Below, piece after piece: positions 26,710 through 34,207 of a stretch of 64,000 bases of DNA. Under the pieces are notes generated by a model. That model saw only the letters and a list, made by a program, of their open reading frames with translations. It ran no database searches and had not been told where the DNA came from. The stretch's first letter is position 1. Every line of letters begins with the position of its first letter. Origin of the DNA: Pseudomonadota bacterium (GTDB taxonomy: Bacteria > Myxococcota_A > UBA796 > UBA9615); contig JAAESI010000105.1 of the NCBI GenBank assembly GCA_024229515.1, positions 1 to 64,000 of the forward strand. Reading direction: 5' to 3'. The position numbers were made by a program, and so were the translations under genes.

Positions 26710-26739
26710 CCTCCAGAACGCGCGCGAGTGTACTGGAGG
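26710..26739. promoter_or_regulatory. Inverted repeat in the divergent intergenic region, possible operator
   Basis: CCTCCAG (26710-26716) and CTGGAGG (26733-26739) form a perfect 7-bp inverted repeat separated by 16 bp between the binding-protein gene and the Zn-ribbon gene. The left arm also serves as the ribosome-binding site of the binding protein. Either a regulator site or an RNA hairpin that hides the RBS is possible. Confidence 0.35.
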
Positions 26740-26745
26740 ACCGTC

Positions 26746-26751
26746 TAGACT
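26746..26751 (+). promoter_or_regulatory. -10 element TAGACT
   Basis: TAGACT ends 10 nt before the ATG at 26762. No ribosome-binding sequence lies between, so transcription would start within a few nt of the ATG. Confidence 0.45.
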
Positions 26752-26761
26752 GCTGCGCTCC

Positions 26762-28141
26762 ATGGCCACTGTTCGCAACTGCCCCAAATGCTCCCGCCCC
26801 AACGGCCCCAAGTTCATCAGCTGCATGTACTGCGGCACCGCCCTCCCCGCCTTGAGCTCGGGGACGATGAAGGCCGTCGACGCGCCCGTCGATCCCGTCG
26901 CGGAGGGACGCAAGGCCCGGGATCTGCTCAACGGGCTGAGCGAGACCGCCCGCGCCCTCATGCCCGCGGAGGTGATTCAGGACCTCGAGCGGAAGGCCGC
27001 CGCCGGTGAGGCAGCCGCGGCCCGCGCGCCCGTCACGCCGGCGAGCACGCCTTCGCTTCCCGCCATCGACGTCCGTGACGAGCCGACCGAACCGAGCATG
27101 AGGAAGCCCTCGATGGAGAGCGCCTTCGACGTTCCCGAGCCGTCACCCGAGGGCGACCCGTCCATCCCGAACCTGGACACCAGCAAGGTCGAGACCCTGA
27201 ACTTCACGACCGTCGGCGACGAGGAGCTGGAGTCGGTCCGCACGGCGCCCCTGCCGTCGATCGAAGAAGCGATCGCCGCGGCCGCCGAGGGCGACGCCGA
27301 CCAGGACTTCGAGGCAGCCTTGGACATCGCCCTGAAGCGCGGCGGGAGCCCGTTCGGCAAGCACGAGTCCGCCGCCCGCCTCATCCTCCTGCCCAACCCC
27401 GAGTACCGCGGCCAGGCGCACTGGCTGCGTCACCGGGTGGCCGCCGCCACCGGCATGGATCTGTACACGGCGACCCAGAGCCTGCAGCGGGACGTGCCCA
27501 CCTGCTTGCTCGCGGCCGACTCCTTCGAAGAAGCCGAGGCGGCCGCGGAGCACCTCCGGGAGGCGGGCCTCGCCGTGCTCACCATCGACCGCGAGCAGTG
27601 GCTCCAGGACGCGCTCCCCGAGCCGGTGCTGAGCGCGCAGATCGACGAGGACAAGGTCGTCTTCTTCCGCCCCGACGGCAGCACCCTGACGGTGGAGCGC
27701 GGGGATCTGCGCGGCGGCTTCATCGGTGAGATCGAGCCCGACACCGCCAAGGTGCCGATGGTCCCCGAGCGCGACAAGCGCTGGGGCGTCGCGGTGAACC
27801 CCGAGGCCCGCGCCCTGGACGTCGGCACGGGCCCATTCATCGTGCTGGACCTGCTCCGGGCCTCCACGCGGCGGGTCATCCGGATCCGCAGCGATGAGTT
27901 CGACTTCCGCTGCCTGGGAGAGGACCGCGGACTCGCCGCCGGCCTCAACCTCCGCACCCTGGTTCGGCTCGTTTCGCCCAACGCGGCCGAGCCCCTGCCG
28001 CTGAACGACCGCTTCAAGCGCGTGTCCCACGTCGCCGGCACGCCGTCCGAGGGCGGCGACTCGCGAGGCCGTCCCCTGACCCGCCGAGAGGTCGAGTTCA
28101 CGGAGTACGTGCTCCTCGCGGACGCGCCGAACCACCTCTAA
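26762..28141 (+). CDS. Zinc-ribbon protein of unknown function, 459 aa
   Basis: The N-terminus has a four-Cys zinc ribbon (CPKC at residues 7-10 and CMYC at 22-25). An Ala/Pro/Glu-rich, probably disordered stretch runs to about residue 175, followed by two structured blocks: one with FEAALDIALKRGG to LREAGLAVLTIDREQW, and a C-terminal half repeating strands and charged loops. The first structured block resembles a domain that monitors packed 16-bit-like indices but I cannot name it. There are no membrane segments. The protein appears in a setting of secreted proteins and a kinase, so an adaptor role is possible. Confidence 0.78.
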   Translation: MATVRNCPKCSRPNGPKFISCMYCGTALPALSSGTMKAVDAPVDPVAEGRKARDLLNGLSETARALMPAEVIQDLERKAAAGEAAAARAPVTPASTPSLPAIDVRDEPTEPSMRKPSMESAFDVPEPSPEGDPSIPNLDTSKVETLNFTTVGDEELESVRTAPLPSIEEAIAAAAEGDADQDFEAALDIALKRGGSPFGKHESAARLILLPNPEYRGQAHWLRHRVAAATGMDLYTATQSLQRDVPTCLLAADSFEEAEAAAEHLREAGLAVLTIDREQWLQDALPEPVLSAQIDEDKVVFFRPDGSTLTVERGDLRGGFIGEIEPDTAKVPMVPERDKRWGVAVNPEARALDVGTGPFIVLDLLRASTRRVIRIRSDEFDFRCLGEDRGLAAGLNLRTLVRLVSPNAAEPLPLNDRFKRVSHVAGTPSEGGDSRGRPLTRREVEFTEYVLLADAPNHL

Positions 28142-28146
28142 AGGGC

Positions 28147-28152
28147 TAGGAT
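28147..28152 (+). promoter_or_regulatory. -10 element TAGGAT
   Basis: TAGGAT ends 6 nt before the GTG at 28159, the distance expected when transcription begins at the start codon itself. Confidence 0.45.
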
Positions 28153-28158
28153 CCAAGC

Positions 28159-29396
28159 GTGTTCCGGGCCGGGCCGCTTTCCAGTCTGCTTCTCCTCCTC
28201 CTGATGCCCTCGCTGGCCTCTGCGAGCACCGCCGTTCTGTACACGGACGGGGTCTCGCTCCAGCAGGCGGTCAAGGGGGCCAAGGAGGCGTTCGGGGCGG
28301 AGCCCGGCTCCTTCAGCTCAGTCGCCGCCACCACGGGCACGGGAACCGTCATCGCGGGGGCTACGGCCCGGGTCTGTGAGACTGTCGCGACGCCGATCGG
28401 CGAGGTGCTTCGAGCGGCTCAGGACTCGGTCGACACGATGGACTACGACGCGGCCGCGAGTGGGCTCGGGGCCGCCGTCGACGGACTCCCCTGCGGCGCC
28501 GAGGGGGTCACCCGCGAGTAGCTCTACTCGCTCTTCTTCCTGGACGGCTACACCGCCTCCAACCAAGGCAACACCGAGCGAGCGCACCACTCCTTCGGCC
28601 AGGTAGCCGTGCTGTACCCGTCGCGCGCCTGGTCCGACGCCTACCCCCCAGCGCCAAGCCGATCTACCTGGAGGCGCTGCAGCGGGTCGTCGGCCTGCGC
28701 CGCGCGACGCTCGTCTCCGACGACGCCGACCTCCTCGTCGACGGCGAGCCGCTGTCCGCGGGGGAGGCCCCCACACTCCTGGCCGGGCGCCACCTCCTGC
28801 AGACCGGCGGCGCGCTGCACTGGGTCGAAGTGCCGGCCGAGGGCGGGCGCGTGCTCGTCAGCGACGGCGCCACCCTCACCGCCGGCCTGGCCACCGGGGA
28901 CGCCCGCTACGCTCCCTGGCTCGCCCGGACCGCGGAGCAGCGCGGCTGGACGGACGTGATCGTCTTCGACGGCAAGGTCACCCACCGCCTCGTCGGCGAG
29001 CGCTTCGACACCACCGGCGACGAGCCTCCCCCCGCCGGTCCGCGCCCCGCCACGGTCGCCGGCCTCGTGATGGTCGGCGTCGGCTCCGCCACCGGCGCCG
29101 TGGGTCTCGGAATCAACATCGCCGCCTACCAGGAAGCGGACCCCACGGAGACGGACGGGGGCCGAACGCTCGTGGCCCAGCCCGACGCATCGACCTATCA
29201 GTCAGTTCTGGATCAGAACCGCGCCGGCTTCTTCCTCGCCCTCGGTGGCGCCGCTGTCGGCGTCGCCGGAGTCGTGATCACAGCCATCTCGGCCCAGCGC
29301 AAGACGGTCACCGGAGCCCCCGACGACGCGGCCGCTGCCCCCTGGGTCGTCGCCGGGCCCGATGGCGCCGCCGTGGGCATCGGGGGGCGCTTCTGA
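28159..29396 (+). pseudogene. Broken gene for an exported PEGA-like membrane protein: premature TAG and C-run frameshift
   Basis: A GTG at 28159 opens a signal peptide (MFRAGPLSSLLLLLLMPSLAS) and 120 codons, then a TAG at 28519. Reading on past the TAG in the same frame gives sensible protein (LYSLFFLDGYTASNQGNTE) to a C6 run at 28644-28649; one base further the other frame continues with AKPIYLEALQRVVGLRR and a beta-rich domain, then two hydrophobic helices, ending at 29396. One C-to-T change (CAG to TAG) and one lost C would explain both lesions. As it stands, two pieces remain open: 28159-28521 and a downstream piece that can restart at 28830. The stop overlaps the next start as TGATG, showing the intact gene once led an operon. 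Confidence 0.78.
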
Positions 29397-30277
29397 TGCG
29401 GGGTTTGCTCCTTGTCCTGCCCCTGGCCCTGCTCGCCGGATGCTGGCTTCCGGCGTCAAACCTGGAGTTCACGGCCCCGCCTCGCCCGGGGGGCGACCCC
29501 TGCCTCCTGGACGAGGACGGCGACGGCTTCACCGCCTGCGGCGAAGACGAGATCGAGGGGACCACCGACGACGACTGCGACGACAGCAACGCCGCCCGCT
29601 TCCCCGGCAACCCCGAGGTCTGCGACGAGGGCATCGACAACGACTGCGACGACACGACCCTGGAGACGGTGGACGGCGACGGCGACGGCGAGACCCTGTG
29701 CGAGGGCGACTGCGACGACACCGACCCGGACATCTCCACCAGCGCGGACGACGAGTGCGACGACCTCGACACCAACTGCGACGGCACCGACGGCACGGTC
29801 GAGTCGTGCGACGCGGACGACAGTGACTGCGACGGCGTGACCGACAACGACGCCACCGACTGCCCCGACGGCTGCGATCCGATCGCGGACGACGAGTTCG
29901 GCTCCTACCTGGTGTGCGATCTCGGCATCCCCGAGGCTCAACTGGATCGCACCGACGGCGCGCTGCTGTGCTCCGAGGCGGGCTACGCCCTCGTTCCGAT
30001 CCTGAGCGAAGACCAGCAACTCGGAATCGAGGCGATCCTCGCCGACTTCACGCTTTCGTTCCCCTTCTGGATCGCGCTGAACGACCTCGGTCCCCCGCCC
30101 GATGGCGGCGACGGCGTGTACGAGTGGGGCCCCGACATGGGGCTGGACGGCTACTCCAACTGGTCCGATGGCGAGCCCTCCGGAGGCCAGTGCGTGGTGC
30201 TCAGCCCCAGCGACGACTTCCGCTGGGACGCGTCCGACTGCAACACTCCCGCCAACGTGCTCTGCATCGCCCCGTGA
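29396..30277 (+). CDS. Lipoprotein with MopE-like Asp-rich repeats and a C-type lectin-like domain
   Basis: 293 aa. Lipobox LLAGC at residues 12-16. Residues about 35-155 hold repeats of the MopE/putative metal-binding type: DGDGFTAC, DDDCDDSNAARFPGNPEVCD, NDCDD, DCDDTDPDIS. The last 130 residues match a C-type lectin-like fold: FWIALNDLG, YEWGPDMGLDGYSNW, GEPSGGQCVVL and a closing CNTPANVLC. It would sit on the outer surface and bind calcium, and possibly glycans. It is translationally coupled to the broken upstream gene. Confidence 0.85.
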   Translation: MRGLLLVLPLALLAGCWLPASNLEFTAPPRPGGDPCLLDEDGDGFTACGEDEIEGTTDDDCDDSNAARFPGNPEVCDEGIDNDCDDTTLETVDGDGDGETLCEGDCDDTDPDISTSADDECDDLDTNCDGTDGTVESCDADDSDCDGVTDNDATDCPDGCDPIADDEFGSYLVCDLGIPEAQLDRTDGALLCSEAGYALVPILSEDQQLGIEAILADFTLSFPFWIALNDLGPPPDGGDGVYEWGPDMGLDGYSNWSDGEPSGGQCVVLSPSDDFRWDASDCNTPANVLCIAP

Positions 30278-30284
30278 TGACGAC

Positions 30285-30290
30285 TAGAAT
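30285..30290 (+). promoter_or_regulatory. -10 element TAGAAT
   Basis: TAGAAT ends 12 nt before the ATG of the kinase at 30303, with no ribosome-binding sequence between. Confidence 0.45.
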
Positions 30291-30302
30291 GTCGCCGCTT
30301 CG

Positions 30303-31853
30303 ATGACGGACCCGATCCCCTTTGGCCGCTACCAACTGCTCAACCTGCTCGGAAAGGGCGGGATGGCGCGCGTGTACCGGGGAGTTCGGGCCGGCCCCAT
30401 GGGCTTCGAGAAGCCGGTCGCGCTGAAGCTGATCGACAGCGACGTCACCGAGAACCCCCGCATGCTCAAGGCGCTGACCAACGAGGCGCGCCTGGGGGGC
30501 CAGCTCCACCACCGCAACGTGGTCGAGATCTACGAGTTCGACCACGTCGACGGCGCGTGGTTCATGGCGATGGAGTACGTCGACGGCTGGACCCTCGACA
30601 TCGTCCTGAACTACTGCCGGCTGCACCGGAACTTCCTCCCCGCCAAGGTGGTGTGGGAGCTCATGATCGACACCTGCCGGGGGCTCGACTACGCCCACGG
30701 CCTGGAGGGGAAGGACGGCGAGCCGCTCGGCCTCGTCCACCGCGATCTGAAGCCCGGAAACATCATCGTGAGCCGCACCGGGGACGTGAAGATCCTCGAC
30801 TTCGGCATCGCCAAGGCGACCTCGAACCTCTACCAGACGACCGCCGCCGACACCGTGAAGGGCACGCCCATCTACATGTCGCCGGAGCAGGCCAACGGGG
30901 TCCCGCTGGACCGACGTTCGGACCTGTTCGCCCTCGGCGGGGTGATGCACGAGCTCATCACGCTCCAGGTGCCCTTCCAGGGTGATTCGCTGGGCGCCGT
31001 CGTCGCCGGCATCCTCAAGGGCGACATCACCCGCCCCATGGAGCGCGTGCGGGAGAAGGCGGACGTCTTCTGCCCCCTGCTGGAGAAGCTGCTCGCCCAC
31101 GATCGCGAGGAGCGCCTCAACAGCGCCGCCGACGTGATGGAGGAGCTCGAGAGCATCCGCGGCGACCTCCCGCCGGGCGAGAACCTGCGCAAGTGGATCG
31201 GGACGCTCGCCGAAGACCTGCCCGACTCCCCCGGACCCAGCGACTACGGCACCGACGGTCCCACCACCCTCGGAGTCATTCCCGTCCGCGACCCCCTCGG
31301 CCGCGCCGAGACGGTGCAGCGCCCCGTGGGAAGCAAGGGCGGCAAGAAGAAGAAGAAGAGCAACACCGGGATGATCGCGGCGGCTGCGCTGATCTTCGTG
31401 GCGGCCCTGGCGTTCGTCGGGTGGGCCGCGATGCAGACGATGGCGGAGGACCCCGAGCCCGTCGCCGAGGCGACACCGCAGGCGACCCCGGCCGTGGCCG
31501 AAGCGACGCCCGTGCCGACTCCCGAGGCGACGCCCGAGCCCACGCCGGCACCGGTTGCGGCCGCGACCCCCAAGCCTCGCTCCACCCCCGCGCCGGTCGC
31601 GGAGCCGACCCCCCGCTCCCAAGCCCAAGGCCTTCGGCACGGCCAGCTTCAACAGCAAGAAGATGTGGTCGCACATCAAGGTGGACGGGAAGCTCATCGG
31701 CGACTCGCCCAAGCGCAACATTCAGCTTCCGGTGGGCACCCACACGGCGGTGTTCGACTGTGGCGAGTGCGATCCTGCGGACAGCCGGACCAAGACGTTC
31801 GAGGTCGTCGAGGACGCCCCCGTCACGGTGATCGTCAGCTTCTAGCTACTTGA
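30303..31853 (+). CDS. Hanks-type Ser/Thr protein kinase; PEGA domain pushed out of frame
   Basis: Kinase domain residues about 8-290: P-loop LGKGGMARVYRG, VALKLI (Lys), HRDLKPGNIIV catalytic loop, DFGIAKA, GTPIYMSPEQ activation segment. A Lys-rich stretch and a single membrane helix (about 358-380) follow, then a Pro/Thr/Ala-rich linker. In this frame the end (after residue about 440) is nonsense ending at 31853. In the frame one base away the DNA from about 31617 encodes a PEGA-type domain (KAFGTASFNSKKMWSHIKVD to VTVIVSF) ending at 31845. A C6 run at 31609-31614 is the likely site; five C would join them. The real product is therefore kinase, helix, linker and extracytoplasmic PEGA domain. 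Confidence 0.9.
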   Translation: MTDPIPFGRYQLLNLLGKGGMARVYRGVRAGPMGFEKPVALKLIDSDVTENPRMLKALTNEARLGGQLHHRNVVEIYEFDHVDGAWFMAMEYVDGWTLDIVLNYCRLHRNFLPAKVVWELMIDTCRGLDYAHGLEGKDGEPLGLVHRDLKPGNIIVSRTGDVKILDFGIAKATSNLYQTTAADTVKGTPIYMSPEQANGVPLDRRSDLFALGGVMHELITLQVPFQGDSLGAVVAGILKGDITRPMERVREKADVFCPLLEKLLAHDREERLNSAADVMEELESIRGDLPPGENLRKWIGTLAEDLPDSPGPSDYGTDGPTTLGVIPVRDPLGRAETVQRPVGSKGGKKKKKSNTGMIAAAALIFVAALAFVGWAAMQTMAEDPEPVAEATPQATPAVAEATPVPTPEATPEPTPAPVAAATPKPRSTPAPVAEPTPRSQAQGLRHGQLQQQEDVVAHQGGREAHRRLAQAQHSASGGHPHGGVRLWRVRSCGQPDQDVRGRRGRPRHGDRQLLAT

Positions 31854-32448
31854 GCAGCAGCGCCGCTCCCAGGCCGGCGACCACCAACAGCAGCAGCACG
31901 ATCGCGCCGATGGCGACGAAGAGCATCGTGTTGCTCTTGGCCGGGGCCGACTCTTCCTGCCGCGCCTTCATCTCGTTGGTGCGACGCTCGAGCCGGGCTG
32001 CACGCTCCTGGCGGGCCATCGCGGGGATGACGGCCGTGGCGTTCAGCTTCTCACCCGTGCCCGAATCCAAGGGGCGGTCGGTCCAGTCGGTGGTGTTGAG
32101 GTTCGGGGCGCCGGGACCGACCGGGGCCTTGCCCTCGTAGTCGCTCCAGTCGGCCGTCTTGTTGAGGCCGTCGGGCACGCCGCGGCCGATGCCGGCCTCC
32201 TGCTCCTCCAGCGTGCCCATCTCCCCGGTCCAATCGGCGGTCTTGTGCAGACCGTCCGGCACGCCCGTGCCGAGGGCCCCTTCCTGTGTCCCCAGGTCGC
32301 CCATCTCGCCGGTCCAGTCAGCCGTCTTGTGCAAGCCGTCAGGCACGCCGGTCCCCATCCCGCCGTCAGGAATGTTGGACCAATCGGTGGTGCTGCCACC
32401 CTCGGCCGGAGCCCCCGCCTTGATCGGCTTGTCGTCTTTCCCGCTCAT
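31846..32448 (-). CDS. Tail-anchored repeat protein with five T(A/T)DW motifs
   Basis: 200 aa. A 28-residue repeat starting GVPDGLHKTADWTGEMG occurs twice and a third, shorter copy reads GVPDGLNKTADWSD. Counting the flanking TTDWSN and NTTDWTD there are five T(A/T)DW(S/T) motifs. Then a charged helix and a single C-terminal membrane helix (LFVAIGAIVLLLLVVAGLGAALLLK-like) leave almost nothing outside. The long soluble part should face the cytoplasm. It is convergent with, and abuts, the Ser/Thr kinase, and its repeated Thr motifs could be phosphorylation or FHA-binding sites. No known family recognised. Confidence 0.8.
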   Translation of the reverse strand: MSGKDDKPIKAGAPAEGGSTTDWSNIPDGGMGTGVPDGLHKTADWTGEMGDLGTQEGALGTGVPDGLHKTADWTGEMGTLEEQEAGIGRGVPDGLNKTADWSDYEGKAPVGPGAPNLNTTDWTDRPLDSGTGEKLNATAVIPAMARQERAARLERRTNEMKARQEESAPAKSNTMLFVAIGAIVLLLLVVAGLGAALLLK

Positions 32449-32454
32449 GAGCCA

Positions 32455-32486
32455 AGCCTACCGCAGTAGGGACCCTCTGCTATAGC
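32455..32486. promoter_or_regulatory. Divergent -10 elements for the repeat protein and the pseudouridine synthase
   Basis: Leftward TAGGCT (complement of 32455-32460) ends 6 nt from the ATG at 32448. Rightward TATAGC (32481-32486) ends 9 nt from the GTG at 32496, the gap being a run of C. Confidence 0.42.
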
Positions 32487-32495
32487 CCCCCCCCT

Positions 32496-33503
32496 GTGCC
32501 TCCCTCTGACGATCGTCGTACTCGGCCGAACGGACCGATCCCCCACCGGGTCAAGGGGACGGGCCACGGACGGGAGCTTCTGGACTACGTCGCGGAGACG
32601 TTCACGAGCACCACCCGGGAGGAGCTCCGGGCCGCGATCGACGCCGGTAGGTTCCGGCTGAAGGACGGGCCGATCCTCAGCGCCGCCTCCGAACTCAAGG
32701 CCGGCCAGACCCTGCTCGCCGACCTGCCCCCCAAGACCGTCTCGGATCCGTGGCGGGGACCGGTCCCCAAGACGCTCCCGCTGCTGTTCAAGGACGATGA
32801 CGTCGTCGTCGCGGACAAGGCCGCGGGGCTGCTGAGCTACCCAATGGGGCCACGCAAGGACGCGGCCCAGAGCATCGTCCAGGACCAGCTGTTCGCCGCG
32901 GGCGAGCCGTGGGAGCTGCGGCCGTCGCATCGCCTCGATCGGGAGACCTCCGGCGTGCTGATGTGGACCCGGAACCTGGCCGCGGACCAGATCATCAAAG
33001 AGACGTTCAAGAAGCGCCGGGTGTCCAAGACGTACCTCGCCCTGGTGCGAGGCACCCTCGAGCGGGCGACGATCGTGGACGCGCCGATGCGCAAGGACGT
33101 CCACGGACCCATCCGCGTACGCCAGGTCGTCGCGCGGGACGGCAAGCCCGCGCAGACGTCGCTGACGCCGCTGGGCTGGTTCGGTTCGTGGACGTGGGTC
33201 GAGTGCCAGCCGATCACCGGGCGGACCCACCAGATTCGCGTGCACCTCGCCCACATCGGACACCCGATCGTGGGGGACAAGATCTACTGCGACGACGGCA
33301 TCAGCTTCCGTCGCTGGTGGGACGGCGACCTGGACGACAGCGATCTGCGGCGCCTCGGCATGAAGCGTCAGGCCCTCCACGCGTGGACGATGTCGGTCGC
33401 GCACCCGGGCACCGGGGAGCCGCTGGACCTGGCCGCCCCCGTGCCCGCGGACATGGCCGCCTTCGCCCGCGAGCGCGGGGGGACTCCCCCAACGGAGCGT
33501 TGA
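32496..33503 (+). CDS. RluA-family pseudouridine synthase
   Basis: 335 aa with a GTG start. An S4-like N-terminal part (LLDYVAETFTSTTREELRAAID) precedes the catalytic domain with HRLDRETSGVL, where the Asp is the invariant nucleophile, then KTYLALVRG, GRTHQIRVHLAHIGHPIVGD and QALHAWTM. RluA-type enzymes turn uridine into pseudouridine in 23S rRNA or tRNA; the exact site cannot be read from the sequence. The next gene starts within or just after its stop. Confidence 0.92.
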   Translation: MPPSDDRRTRPNGPIPHRVKGTGHGRELLDYVAETFTSTTREELRAAIDAGRFRLKDGPILSAASELKAGQTLLADLPPKTVSDPWRGPVPKTLPLLFKDDDVVVADKAAGLLSYPMGPRKDAAQSIVQDQLFAAGEPWELRPSHRLDRETSGVLMWTRNLAADQIIKETFKKRRVSKTYLALVRGTLERATIVDAPMRKDVHGPIRVRQVVARDGKPAQTSLTPLGWFGSWTWVECQPITGRTHQIRVHLAHIGHPIVGDKIYCDDGISFRRWWDGDLDDSDLRRLGMKRQALHAWTMSVAHPGTGEPLDLAAPVPADMAAFARERGGTPPTER

Positions 33504-33535
33504 CGCCCGCCCCTGTCCCCGCCTATGCCAATGGG

Positions 33536-34207
33536 GTGGAGACCGTGACGCTGGAACCGGGAACTTTGTTGGAGTCGCTCCCGATCTTCCCCCTCCCCAC
33601 GGTCGCTTTCTTCCCCAACACCCTGCTCCCCCTGCACGTGTTCGAGCCGCGCTACCTGGCCATGCTGGAGGACGTCTGGAACGGCGACCGGCTGCTGGGG
33701 ATCGTGCAGCTGCGCGAAGGCTGGGAGGAGACCTACTTCGGTGCTCCCGGCGTGCACCCCTTCCTCGGGATCGGCCACGTCATGCACCGAACCGAAGCGA
33801 CGGGTGATCGGCTCAACATCCTCGTCCGCGGCCTGAGCCGCGCCCGCATCGTGCGGGAGGTTCCCAATGAGTTCAGCTACCGCTCCGTGACCGCCGACGT
33901 GGTCGACTCGGACGCCAGCGACCCCATCGAGACCGCCCACCGACTCGCCACCGTGCGGCACCTGTTCTCCCGGCTCCTGGCCGGACTCGACGGCGTCGAC
34001 GTCGCCGGTGCCGAAGCGTTGTTCGCCCCCGACGCCGACCCTTCGGTGGTGGTGGACGCGATCGCTTCCGCGCTCCCGATCGAGGCGGACGTGAAGCAGG
34101 ACCTGCTCGCCGAGTTGGACGTGCCGCGACGGGCCGATCGCCTCGCCGGGCTGCTGGTCCAGCTGGCCGCGACGCCGCCCGACGCCGGGTTCAGCGTTCC
34201 GAGCTGA
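33536..34207 (+). CDS. LON substrate-binding (N-terminal) domain protein
   Basis: About 223 aa. The protein begins LPIFPLPTVAFFPNTLLPLHVFEPRYLAML, the hallmark of stand-alone LON N-terminal domain proteins, and lacks the ATPase and protease parts. Candidate starts are TTG 33500 (TTGA overlap with the upstream stop), GTG 33536 and GTG 33545; no ATG fits. Such proteins are thought to bind unfolded substrates, but their role is unclear. Its 3' end overlaps the convergent gene by 17 bp. Confidence 0.83.
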   Translation: METVTLEPGTLLESLPIFPLPTVAFFPNTLLPLHVFEPRYLAMLEDVWNGDRLLGIVQLREGWEETYFGAPGVHPFLGIGHVMHRTEATGDRLNILVRGLSRARIVREVPNEFSYRSVTADVVDSDASDPIETAHRLATVRHLFSRLLAGLDGVDVAGAEALFAPDADPSVVVDAIASALPIEADVKQDLLAELDVPRRADRLAGLLVQLAATPPDAGFSVPS

